A DNA stretch of 18,582 nt from Candidatus Omnitrophota bacterium (GTDB lineage Bacteria > Omnitrophota > Gorgyraeia > Gygaellales > Profunditerraquicolaceae), in contig JAHFFQ010000011.1 of the NCBI GenBank assembly GCA_023247875.1, forward strand, positions 1 to 18,582, read 5' to 3'. The notes under the pieces were generated by a model, which had not been told where the DNA came from, searched no databases, and saw only the letters and a list, made by a program, of their open reading frames with translations. This document shows positions 1 to 5,804 of the stretch, piece by piece (the first letter of the stretch is position 1; each line of letters begins with the position of its first letter). The position numbers and the translations under genes are program-made.

Positions 1-1
1 A

Positions 2-352
2 AAAGGCAAGCTTACCAAGAAAGAATTTGAAGAGATCAAAAAACATCCGCAGATCGGCGCCGATATTATCCGGCCGATCCGGTTTTTGCACGGCCTGATC
101 CCTTTTATCTTTTACCATCACGAGAGATGGGACGGCAAAGGCTATCCCAGCGGGATCAAGGGAGAAGATATACCGGTAGGAGCCAGGATCATCGCTATTG
201 CCGATGTCTACCAGGCTTTGACCAGCGACCGGCCGTACCACAAGGCATTCAGCAAGAAGGAGGCTATTGAGATAATGAAGAAGGCCTCCGGAACCCAGTT
301 TGACCCCCGCATTACAAACATCTTCCTGAAGATCATCAAGAAAGAAAAGTAA
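2..352 (+). CDS. HD-GYP domain protein, C-terminal part (5' end outside window)
   Basis: The reading frame is open from base 2 and has no start in the window, so this is the 3' end of a longer gene. The 116 residues visible carry the second half of an HD-GYP domain: a His-His-Glu triplet, then WDGKGYP (the GYP signature), then ARIIAIADVYQALTSDRPY, then GTQFDPRI close to the end. HD-GYP proteins hydrolyse cyclic di-GMP using a metal site made from His and Asp residues; the first HD pair would lie upstream. The domain ends about 15 residues before the stop, so nothing follows it. Any sensory or receiver domain must be N-terminal and cannot be seen. The call to the HD-GYP superfamily is firm; actual phosphodiesterase activity is inferred from the family. 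Confidence 0.9.
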   Translation, partial: KGKLTKKEFEEIKKHPQIGADIIRPIRFLHGLIPFIFYHHERWDGKGYPSGIKGEDIPVGARIIAIADVYQALTSDRPYHKAFSKKEAIEIMKKASGTQFDPRITNIFLKIIKKEK

Positions 353-358
353 TCTTAC

Positions 359-523
359 GCGGCTGGCTTGGCTTGTTTCTTGCAGGGACGCTCGTCCCGC
401 CCCTGCGAGGCGGGACTTCGCTCGGGTCGGCCGGCGTCGCTCTGCCTGGCTTCGCAGATAGCCGGGCAACCCTGCCCGCTCCTTGCCTCCACGCCCTGCT
501 CCGAAACAACCCAATCCATCCGC
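359..523. repeat. Palindromic repeat element, long copy (MITE- or REP-like)
   Basis: The outer ends are imperfect inverted repeats of each other: 359-390 pairs with 492-523, giving about 26 base pairs with five mismatches and two single-base bulges. The interior is GC-rich and contains a perfect 8-bp hairpin (394-401 with 409-416, loop of 7). The first 34 bases (359-392) also match, inverted, 1492-1525 at 30 of 34 positions, and 508-522 matches 1475-1489 inverted at 13 of 15. This copy and the one at 1475-1525 therefore share ends but differ in interior length. No open reading frame is apparent. It sits 6 bases after the HD-GYP stop codon, so it could also end that transcript. Confidence 0.7.
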
Positions 524-707
524 TAACAAAATTAGCCTAAATCAACGCCTATAGAGCATTAGGATAAAAAAGGTTGATTTTAATTCGCTGAAGCAGGATA
601 ATAATTAACAAAACAATAAGGTCGATTTTTAATGGTCCGTCTTTACATCGCTATCAATTTTAGCATTTATTTAGCAAGAAAACTATTTGTCGTTAATAAG
701 ATAATCA
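524..707. promoter_or_regulatory. AT-rich upstream region with inverted and direct repeats
   Basis: This stretch before the HEPN-like gene holds no gene. It contains an inverted repeat: 530-534 plus 539-546 pairs with 573-585, 13 pairs with a four-base bulge at 535-538. A direct repeat AAGGTTGATTTTAATT (570-585) recurs as AAGGTCGATTTTTAAT (618-633), 48 bases on. A weak sigma-70-like promoter is possible with TTTACA at 642-647 and TTTATT at 666-671 (18-base spacer). The repeats could be operator sites for autoregulation, but that is a guess. No clear Shine-Dalgarno sequence precedes the start at 708. Confidence 0.3.
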
Positions 708-1241
708 ATGGCTGAGAAGATAAACTGGTTCCAGATTCTTGAGGCAGGTTTACGAGCCTTAGAGAAGGATCAAGAAGACGAAGCTTATCTTAAAGAGCTC
801 GCAAATAAATACGTTCTAAAAGACCCAAAGAATTACTCTTCGGTTCGTAGTATAGTTTTGGATGTCCACTTCAAATTAGAATACCATTTGGATACTGCCA
901 TAAAATGGTATCTTTGTTTTTATAATAGAAGAAAACATATCTTTTCAGAAGGTGATTACTCTAAAATTGGGGATGTCATTAGTAATATTGATTATGCAAA
1001 GAAATTAAAGATTGTTGAACTGCTCAGTATCTTTAGTAAGCAAACAATTGGAATATTTTGGAAGACTAATGACCTGCGGATCGCTTTCGCCCATAATTAT
1101 AAAAAAGATAGTCCTAAATATTTGTTTTGTGGAGAATCGATTTTTAATCGTAAAGTGATTGAGAAGTTGATTTCGGGTTTAGAGTTGGCTATAGCAGAAT
1201 TTTCTGAGTTTATTATAGAGGAAGGCGATGCTTCTGTATAA
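708..1241 (+). CDS. HEPN-like protein of unknown function (177 aa)
   Basis: I do not recognise a named family. The protein looks all-helical, and the helix around residues 53-70 (VHFKLEYHLDTAIKWYL) resembles the first helix of HEPN or MltR-like domains. After a second helical stretch comes NDLRIAFAHNY, which fits the HEPN signature R-x4-H (Arg and His of RIAFAH) in the usual place at the end of a helix. Many HEPN proteins are metal-independent RNases acting as toxins or defence effectors; others, such as MltR-like proteins, are non-catalytic. The gene is visibly more AT-rich than the housekeeping genes to its right and lies between two palindromic repeats, which suggests transfer. No antitoxin such as an MNT nucleotidyltransferase lies beside it. 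HEPN-type fold is moderately likely; function is open. Confidence 0.6.
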   Translation: MAEKINWFQILEAGLRALEKDQEDEAYLKELANKYVLKDPKNYSSVRSIVLDVHFKLEYHLDTAIKWYLCFYNRRKHIFSEGDYSKIGDVISNIDYAKKLKIVELLSIFSKQTIGIFWKTNDLRIAFAHNYKKDSPKYLFCGESIFNRKVIEKLISGLELAIAEFSEFIIEEGDASV

Positions 1242-1309
1242 GCAATTCCGAATCTCCTCCCTGAAAATGCGGACAGATTTATTTTACACCACTTCCAGGA
1301 GGCATGAAA

Positions 1310-1462
1310 ATGAATAAAGTAGTTGGGATGTCGTTGTTGGTTTTGGCGGGGGCTACGGTAGTGGGTATGGTTATAAAGAGTGATACCTACTGGCTCAATT
1401 ATAACTATATAACGATAATCCTATCTGTAATATTCGGCATTAGTTTGTTAAGGCGAAAATAG
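1310..1462 (+). CDS. Small two-helix membrane protein (50 aa)
   Basis: A strong Shine-Dalgarno AGGAGG (1297-1302) lies 7 bases before ATG 1310; the in-frame ATG at 1304 is too close to it. The 50-residue product has two hydrophobic segments, about residues 4-22 and 33-47, joined by a short polar turn with KSDTYW, and ends in LLRRK. This predicts a small inner-membrane hairpin with both ends probably inside. I know of no named family. It lies in the same repeat-bounded, AT-rich segment as the HEPN-like gene, so a functional link (for example a small membrane partner) is possible but has no support beyond position. The good ribosome site and clean hydrophobic pattern argue that it is real. Confidence 0.55.
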   Translation: MNKVVGMSLLVLAGATVVGMVIKSDTYWLNYNYITIILSVIFGISLLRRK

Positions 1463-1474
1463 CCGCTTTTTAGA

Positions 1475-1525
1475 CGGATGGCTTGGCTTTGAGCGTCCCT
1501 GCGAGAAACAAGGCAAGGCAGACGC
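1475..1525. repeat. Palindromic repeat element, short copy
   Basis: An imperfect palindrome: 1479-1489 pairs with 1510-1520 at 9 of 11 positions, around a centre holding GAGCGTCCCTGCGAG. Read on the minus strand, its 34 bases 1525-1492 match 359-392 at 30 of 34 positions, and 1489-1475 matches 508-522 at 13 of 15. It is therefore the same family as 359-523 but lacks about 115 bases of GC-rich interior. Together the two copies bracket the HEPN-like gene and the small membrane protein gene. Confidence 0.65.
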
Positions 1526-1543
1526 TTAATCTCAAATATTGTC

Positions 1544-1572
1544 TTGCCAAAATCCCCCTTAAATAGTAATAT
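1544..1572 (+). promoter_or_regulatory. Candidate promoter for the tRNA pair
   Basis: TTGCCA (1544-1549) and TAATAT (1567-1572) are separated by 17 bases, which fits a sigma-70-type promoter with transcription starting near 1579, about 10 bases before the first tRNA. The cdsZ-like gene begins 25 bases after the second tRNA and has no visible promoter of its own, so it may be read from here too. Confidence 0.45.
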
Positions 1573-1588
1573 ATTACATTAACCTTTG

Positions 1589-1661
1589 GGGCCCATAGCT
1601 CAGTGGTTAGAGCAGGTGACTCATAATCACTTGGTCCGGGGTTCAAATCCCTGTGGGCCCA
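1589..1661 (+). tRNA. tRNA-Ile2 (anticodon CAT, read as lysidine-AU)
   Basis: The cloverleaf is complete: acceptor stem GGGCCCA (1589-1595) pairs perfectly with TGGGCCC (1654-1660), T loop TTCAAAT (1642-1648), anticodon loop CTCATAA (1620-1626) with anticodon CAT at 1622-1624, and discriminator A at 1661. CAT could mean Met, but the body closely resembles the minor isoleucine tRNA of Escherichia coli (ileX/ileY), in which C34 is converted to lysidine by TilS so that it reads AUA. Initiator features are absent. The CCA tail is not encoded. Confidence 0.88.
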
Positions 1662-1669
1662 GTGAAACG

Positions 1670-1743
1670 GGGCGATTGGCTCAGTTGGTTAGAGCGCCAC
1701 ATTCACATTGTGGAGGTCACAGGTTCGAATCCTGTATCGCCCA
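1670..1743 (+). tRNA. tRNA-Val (anticodon CAC)
   Basis: Acceptor stem GGGCGAT (1670-1676) pairs with ATCGCCC (1736-1742). The T arm is ACAGG-TTCGAAT-CCTGT (1719-1735). The anticodon stem CCACA/TGTGG (1697-1701, 1709-1713) closes the loop TTCACAT with anticodon CAC at 1704-1706. It lies 8 bases after tRNA-Ile2, so the two are almost certainly one transcript. The CCA tail is not encoded. Confidence 0.95.
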
Positions 1744-1768
1744 ATTAAAAACTTTGACGGGAGAAAAG

Positions 1769-2488
1769 TTGGCAACAACCGACCTGAAGGCACAGATAAT
1801 TGGACTGGTGGGTTTGCAGGAGTTGGACAGCGAGATCTACGCTTTGAACAACGAGAAAGAGGCCAAGCCCCTGGAGATCAAAGCCATCGAATTCTCCTTT
1901 GAGGCAAAAAAGCAGAATCTGTCTGCCTTGGAGAAAAAATCATTAGACCTCCAGAAACAGCGCAAGGAGAAAGAGCTGGAGTTGGGCTCCAAAGAGGAGG
2001 CGGCTAAAAAACTCCAGGGCCAGTTGTATTCCCTTAAAACCAACAAGGAATACCAGACTATGCTCCAGCAGATCCAGGATGCCAAGGCAGACGCAGGCCT
2101 GGTTGAAGAAAATATCCTTATGCTCTTTGAGGAATCCGATAAGCTGAAGAAGGAGATCGAGCAGGAGAATATAAAGATCAAAGAGGAGGAAAAGGTATTT
2201 ATCGAACAGAAAAAAAAGGTTGAATCGCGGCTCAAAGAGATCGACGACCGGCTTGGGGTGCTGCAGGCGCAGCGCAAACAACTTATCCCCGGAATAGACC
2301 CTAAGGTTTTTTCCCTCTATGAACGGATATTGAACAGCCGCGACGGCCTGGCGATCGCCAGCGTTAAAGATAATTCTTGCTCCGGCTGCAATATGAATGT
2401 GCCGCCCCAGGTTATCAATTTGATAAAGATGTATGATGCCATTATTACCTGTGAGGTTTGCAACCGCATCCTTTATATCAAGGAATGA
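1769..2488 (+). CDS. CdsZ-like coiled-coil protein with C4 zinc ribbon (239 aa)
   Basis: The protein is a long helical hairpin rich in Lys, Glu and Gln (residues about 15-170), including the family signature TNKEYQ at 91-96. A C-terminal zinc ribbon follows, with Cys204-x2-Cys207 and Cys228-x2-Cys231. This is the architecture of the DUF164/zf-RING_7 family (CT398 or CdsZ type), whose exact role is unclear; chlamydial members have been linked to sigma-54 and secretion ATPases. The start chosen is TTG 1769, preceded at 5 bases by GGGAG (1759-1763). The frame is open further upstream but there runs through both tRNA genes, so an earlier start is excluded. The stop overlaps the rnhA start as ATGA, a common pairing in diverse bacteria. 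Confidence 0.85.
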   Translation: MATTDLKAQIIGLVGLQELDSEIYALNNEKEAKPLEIKAIEFSFEAKKQNLSALEKKSLDLQKQRKEKELELGSKEEAAKKLQGQLYSLKTNKEYQTMLQQIQDAKADAGLVEENILMLFEESDKLKKEIEQENIKIKEEEKVFIEQKKKVESRLKEIDDRLGVLQAQRKQLIPGIDPKVFSLYERILNSRDGLAIASVKDNSCSGCNMNVPPQVINLIKMYDAIITCEVCNRILYIKE

Positions 2489-2931
2489 GCCATTTAGATA
2501 TTTATATTGACGGCGCGTCAAAGGGTAATCCTGGCCATAGCGGGATAGGGGTGGTGATCTGCAGCGAAGGCAAGACCATAAAGAATATTTCCAGCTATAT
2601 CGGTAAGGCTACCAATAACGTCGCCGAATACACCGCCCTTATATATGCCCTTGAGGAAGCGCTTTTGCTGAAAGCTAAAAGTTTAAAGATCAATACGGAC
2701 AGCCAGCTTTTAGCCAGGCAATTAAACAAGATTTACAAGGTAAGGCAGGCAGGGATAATAAATTTATACAACCGGGTAACCCGGCTTTTGACCGGATTTG
2801 ATAATGTCCTGGTCAACCACATCCCGCGGGAAGAAAATCGCGGTGCGGATAAGCTGGCAAATGAAGCGGTTAAGAAAACACTGAAGAAATCTTTGACAAT
2901 AAGCAGGCAGAATGTGGCTGCTCACCGTTGA
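2485..2931 (+). CDS. rnhA: Ribonuclease HI family protein
   Basis: RNase H cleaves the RNA strand of RNA-DNA hybrids, for example R-loops and Okazaki primers. All four catalytic acids are visible: Asp9 in YIDGASKGNPG, Glu48 in NNVAEYTAL, Asp72 in NTDSQLL and Asp122 in ENRGADKLANEA. At 148 residues it is near the usual length and belongs to the short RNase HI type without the basic protrusion loop. The start is ATG 2485, overlapping the upstream stop (ATGA). The frame is open upstream, but that part is the other gene's coding sequence. The last ten or so codons also form helices P1-P3 of the RNase P RNA, and the stop codon (2929-2931) falls in the P3 loop, so the C-terminal tail after the conserved helix is probably shaped by the RNA. 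Confidence 0.93.
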   Translation: MSHLDIYIDGASKGNPGHSGIGVVICSEGKTIKNISSYIGKATNNVAEYTALIYALEEALLLKAKSLKINTDSQLLARQLNKIYKVRQAGIINLYNRVTRLLTGFDNVLVNHIPREENRGADKLANEAVKKTLKKSLTISRQNVAAHR

Positions 2932-3282
2932 TTCAATGGTGAGAGGAAAGTCCGGGCTCCAGAGGATAACGTAATGGGTAATGCCCATCTCCGCCATAAA
3001 ACATCGGCGGACGGATCAGAGCCACAGAGACGAGCAAGGGCTTTAAAGCCCCCAGGTGAAACGCGGCAATCTCTACGCGGAGCAAAGCACAAAAGTCCCG
3101 CCCATTCTACTTCATTGTAGATTAAGGGCTATCCGCCTGAAAATCCCGAAAGTGATTTCGGGAAAGGGCGGGAGGGTAAGCTGCTAAAGTTGCCGCGGCA
3201 ACGCGGCAATTGAGAGGAATAGCCACTAATCGGTGTGGATAATCATACCAAGACAGAACCCGGCTTATTCTGCCTGCTTTAT
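2899..3282 (+). ncRNA. rnpB: RNase P RNA, bacterial class A
   Basis: This is the catalytic RNA that trims the 5' ends of tRNA precursors. The core matches the bacterial consensus: GAGGAAAGTCCGGGCTCC (2943-2960) for P4 5', CACAGAGACGAGC for the P10/P11 region, GGTGAAACGCGG, GGAGCAAAGC, and ACAGAACCCGGCTTA (3253-3267) at the 3' side. P1 is 13 perfect pairs (2901-2913 with 3267-3279), extendable by about three past a bulge. P2 is GTGGCT/AGCCAC (2914-2919 with 3221-3226) and P3 is CTCACC/GGTGAG (2921-2926 with 2938-2943). The 5' part overlaps the end of rnhA by about 30 bases. The RNA looks short in the P12-P14 region. Its exact mature ends are estimates from P1. Confidence 0.95.
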
Positions 3283-3316
3283 TTAATAATGAAATAAAAT
3301 CCAACAGGAGGAAGTC

Positions 3317-4072
3317 ATGTCAGGTCATTCGAAATGGAAGACAAACAAAGGGAAGAAAAGTATAGCCGACGCCAAGAAAGGGGCGACCTATACTAAGATC
3401 ATCAAGGAGCTTACGGTTGTCGCCCGGGACGGAGGGGGCAACCCCGATACCAATCCCCGCTTGCGCGCGATAATGCAGAAGGCAAAGGAAGCGAATATGC
3501 CTTCGGACAATGTGAAGATGGCGATCAAGAGGGGAACAGGAGAGCTCCCCGGGGTAATTTATGAGGCGGTTATGTATGAGGCCTATGGGCCGGGTGGTGT
3601 TGCGATCCTGGCTGATTCGCTCACCGATAATAAAAATCGCACTACCGCCGAGCTGCGCAATATTATGACAAAAAAAGGCGGGAATATGGCCGGGGCAGGT
3701 TCGGTCAGCTGGATGTTCACTCAAAAGGGATATATTTCCGTCACAAAAGATAAGATCAAAGAGGATGAGTTGATGAATATTGTCCTTGATGCCGGGGCCG
3801 AAGATATGAAGCATGATGAAAACATTTATGAGGTCTTTACCGCGGTTCAGGACCTGGAGAAGGTCAAACAGGCGCTTCAGGATAAAGGGATCAAATGGGA
3901 GGACGCGGAATTGACCATGATCCCTTCCTCCACGATCAAGGTTACGGGAAATGAGGCCAGGCAGCTTCTAAAACTGGTTGAGGCCCTGGAGGAGCATGAT
4001 GATGTGCAGCAGGTTTATGCCAACTTTGATATCCCGGATGAGATCATGAATGAGGTTGCCGCGGAAGAATGA
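3317..4072 (+). CDS. yebC: YebC/PmpR family protein
   Basis: The N-terminus MSGHSKWKTNKGKKS followed by DAKKG and the central region ADSLTDNKNRT and KKGG are signatures of this family. The 251-residue length is typical. Members are annotated as transcription regulators (PmpR), and recent work on the family points to a role in translating hard stretches such as polyproline; which applies here cannot be told. Shine-Dalgarno AGGAGG (3306-3311) lies 5 bases before the ATG. It is the first protein gene after rnpB, and its stop overlaps the start of ruvC, an association seen in many bacteria (yebC-ruvC-ruvA). Confidence 0.95.
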   Translation: MSGHSKWKTNKGKKSIADAKKGATYTKIIKELTVVARDGGGNPDTNPRLRAIMQKAKEANMPSDNVKMAIKRGTGELPGVIYEAVMYEAYGPGGVAILADSLTDNKNRTTAELRNIMTKKGGNMAGAGSVSWMFTQKGYISVTKDKIKEDELMNIVLDAGAEDMKHDENIYEVFTAVQDLEKVKQALQDKGIKWEDAELTMIPSSTIKVTGNEARQLLKLVEALEEHDDVQQVYANFDIPDEIMNEVAAEE

Positions 4073-4551
4073 TCATCTTAGGCCTTGACCCTGCTTTGAG
4101 TATCACCGGTTATGGGGTCATCCAGGTGAAAGGGAGCCTTATAGTTCTACGTGAGGCGGGTATAATCAAGACTTCAGCGAAAGACCCTGCCCCAAAGCGG
4201 TTGGATAAGATATACCGAGGGGTAATCAAATTAATCGAGGATACCAAACCAGATTGCCTGGTGCTCGAGAAAATATATTCGCATTACCGCCATCCGGCTA
4301 CCTCGTATGTTTTAGGACAGGCCAGGGGGGTGATCTGCCTGGCTGCGGCGGAAAAGAAGGTAACTTTTTTTGAATACGCGGCCACCCGCATAAAAAAGGC
4401 GATCGTAGGTAAAGGTCTGGCCTCCAAATCGCAGGTGCAAAAGATGGTTGCCGGCACATTAGGTTTAAAAAACTTGCCGGTTTATATGGATGTTACTGAT
4501 GCCCTGGCGCTGGCTATAGCGCACAGTTATATCGCGAAGGTAAAGATATGA
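4069..4551 (+). CDS. ruvC: Holliday junction resolvase RuvC
   Basis: RuvC cuts Holliday junctions symmetrically at the end of homologous recombination. The catalytic acids are all present: Asp7 in LGLDPA, Glu67 in VLEKIY, and Asp141 and Asp144 in MDVTDALALA. The 160-residue length fits. The start is ATG 4069, sharing ATGA with the yebC stop, and the stop in turn overlaps the ruvA start. It would act with RuvA (next gene) and RuvB (not in this window). Confidence 0.95.
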   Translation: MIILGLDPALSITGYGVIQVKGSLIVLREAGIIKTSAKDPAPKRLDKIYRGVIKLIEDTKPDCLVLEKIYSHYRHPATSYVLGQARGVICLAAAEKKVTFFEYAATRIKKAIVGKGLASKSQVQKMVAGTLGLKNLPVYMDVTDALALAIAHSYIAKVKI

Positions 4552-5174
4552 TCTCTCGTATTTCAGGCAAGGTTTTGGAAAAAGGGACCAACTTCCTGGT
4601 GCTGGATTCAGGCAGCTTAAGTTATGATGTTTTAATCCCTGCCTGCGTTATGCAGCGGATAGATGAATCCATCGGGCCGGAGAATAAGATCAGCCTGATA
4701 ACTTATCATTATCATCAGGTTGAGCCGGCCAGGAGTATCCCTATACTTATCGGATTCCTGAACCAGGTGGAAAAAGATTTCTTTGAGGTTTTTATCACGG
4801 TTTCCGGTATCGGTCCGCGCGCGGCACTCAAGGCCCTGAACAAGCCGATCTCTCTTATCGCCAAAGCGATTGACGAGGGGGATTTAAGTTTTTTAAGAGG
4901 CCTGCCCGGAATAGGTGAACAGAGGGCAAAGGAGATTGTGGCTAAACTGCAGAATAAGGTAGGTAAATTCGGCCTGATCCAGGACCGGCAATCCCACCAA
5001 GGCAAATCAGTGCCTAAGGATATTTCCGAAGAGGCGCTTGAGGTTTTATTGCAATTGGAGTATAAGCGCAGCGAAGCATTAAGTATGTTAAAAAAAGTGC
5101 TGGAGGAAAATGCAGGCGTTAGCAGCACTGAAGAGTTGCTTAACCTGGTATATAAACAAAGGCGTTCAAGGTAA
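4548..5174 (+). CDS. ruvA: Holliday junction branch-migration protein RuvA
   Basis: RuvA binds the four-way junction and loads the RuvB motor. The N-terminal OB-fold covers about residues 1-64. Two helix-hairpin-helix motifs follow, VSGIGPRAAL (85-94) and GLPGIGEQRAKEI (118-130). After a linker (about 145-158) comes the RuvB-binding C-terminal domain with EALEVLLQLEYKRSEA. The 208-residue length is typical. It starts within ATGA of ruvC and ends 2 bases before scpB. ruvB, often next in line, is not here; scpB follows instead. Confidence 0.95.
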   Translation: MISRISGKVLEKGTNFLVLDSGSLSYDVLIPACVMQRIDESIGPENKISLITYHYHQVEPARSIPILIGFLNQVEKDFFEVFITVSGIGPRAALKALNKPISLIAKAIDEGDLSFLRGLPGIGEQRAKEIVAKLQNKVGKFGLIQDRQSHQGKSVPKDISEEALEVLLQLEYKRSEALSMLKKVLEENAGVSSTEELLNLVYKQRRSR

Positions 5175-5176
5175 GC

Positions 5177-5755
5177 ATGGAAGAAAATAATTTAAAATCA
5201 GCGGTAGAGGCCCTGATCTTCGCGTCAGAAAGGCCGGTAACTTTAGATCAGCTTAAGAAGGTTTTGGGCAATCCGGAATCAGGGGAGGTGCGCAAGGTTG
5301 TTGATGGGCTAAAAGAGGAATACGAAGCCCAGAACCGGGGTTTTCGCATCACAGAAATAGCCGGAGGTTTCCAGATGATTACCTGTCCTGCATTTGCCCC
5401 GTTCTTAAAGAAACTTTATAAAGACCGCAGCGTGGATAAATTATCAAAACCCGCTCTTGAAAGCCTGGCGATCATTGCTTATAAGCAGCCGTTAACCAAA
5501 TCGGAGATTGAATCCTTGAGAAATGTTAACGTAGACGGGGTAATGAAAAGCCTGCTTGAAAAAAATCTGATCCGCATCAGTGGTAGAAAAAAGATCCCGG
5601 GTAGGCCTTTTGTTTTCGGCACAACCCGGCAGTTCCTTGAACATTTCGGTTTGAAGTCTTTGGATGACCTGCCGAAGTTTGAGGATTTTAATGTTTTGGC
5701 AAAGGAAGCGGAGGCAAAAAACGAGATAGAACCGATTAGCGAAGAAAATCCGTAG
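5177..5755 (+). CDS. scpB: Segregation and condensation protein B
   Basis: ScpB is a paired winged-helix protein that, with ScpA, forms the kleisin part of the SMC condensin acting on chromosome segregation. Family marks are LKSAVEALIFASERPV at the start, a central ALESLAIIAYKQPLTKSEIE, and GRKKIPGRPFVFGTT in the second winged helix. At 192 residues it is normal in length, with an acidic, disordered C-terminal tail. AAGG (5168-5171) precedes the ATG at 5 bases. scpA is not in the window. Its stop codon is part of the stem-loop at 5750-5782. Confidence 0.95.
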   Translation: MEENNLKSAVEALIFASERPVTLDQLKKVLGNPESGEVRKVVDGLKEEYEAQNRGFRITEIAGGFQMITCPAFAPFLKKLYKDRSVDKLSKPALESLAIIAYKQPLTKSEIESLRNVNVDGVMKSLLEKNLIRISGRKKIPGRPFVFGTTRQFLEHFGLKSLDDLPKFEDFNVLAKEAEAKNEIEPISEENP

Positions 5756-5782
5756 CTTTGGCTATCGGAAGCCAAACTACGG
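5750..5782 (+). promoter_or_regulatory. Stem-loop at the scpB-pheA junction
   Basis: CCGTAG-C-TTTGGC (5750-5762) pairs with GCCAAACTACGG (5771-5782): 12 pairs with one bulged C, loop TATCGGAA. It begins in the scpB stop codon and ends 12 bases before the pheA ribosome site (5794-5798). No T-run follows, so it is not a standard terminator. It could pause or stabilise the message, or separate scpB from the aromatic amino acid genes. A role in attenuation is not supported by any Phe-rich leader peptide. Confidence 0.5.
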
Positions 5783-5804
5783 TCTTATGACCTGGAGGTT
5801 GGAA

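Noticed and set aside
1586..1768. Open frame running through both tRNA genes into the zinc-ribbon protein gene
   Set aside because: It is the translation of tRNA sequence, a common false extension. The true start is TTG 1769 with its own ribosome site.
2893..2898. TTGACA as a promoter for rnpB inside rnhA
   Set aside because: A start about 35 bases later would fall after P1, which is needed for the RNA; no fitting -10 box for an earlier start was seen.
3278..3298. TTTATTT-AAATAAA hairpin as the rnpB terminator
   Set aside because: The stem has only A-T pairs and no T-run follows; transcription may well continue into yebC.
5787..5804. Upstream ATG for pheA at 5787
   Set aside because: The GGAGG ribosome site lies after this ATG and fits ATG 5805, where the chorismate mutase domain also begins.
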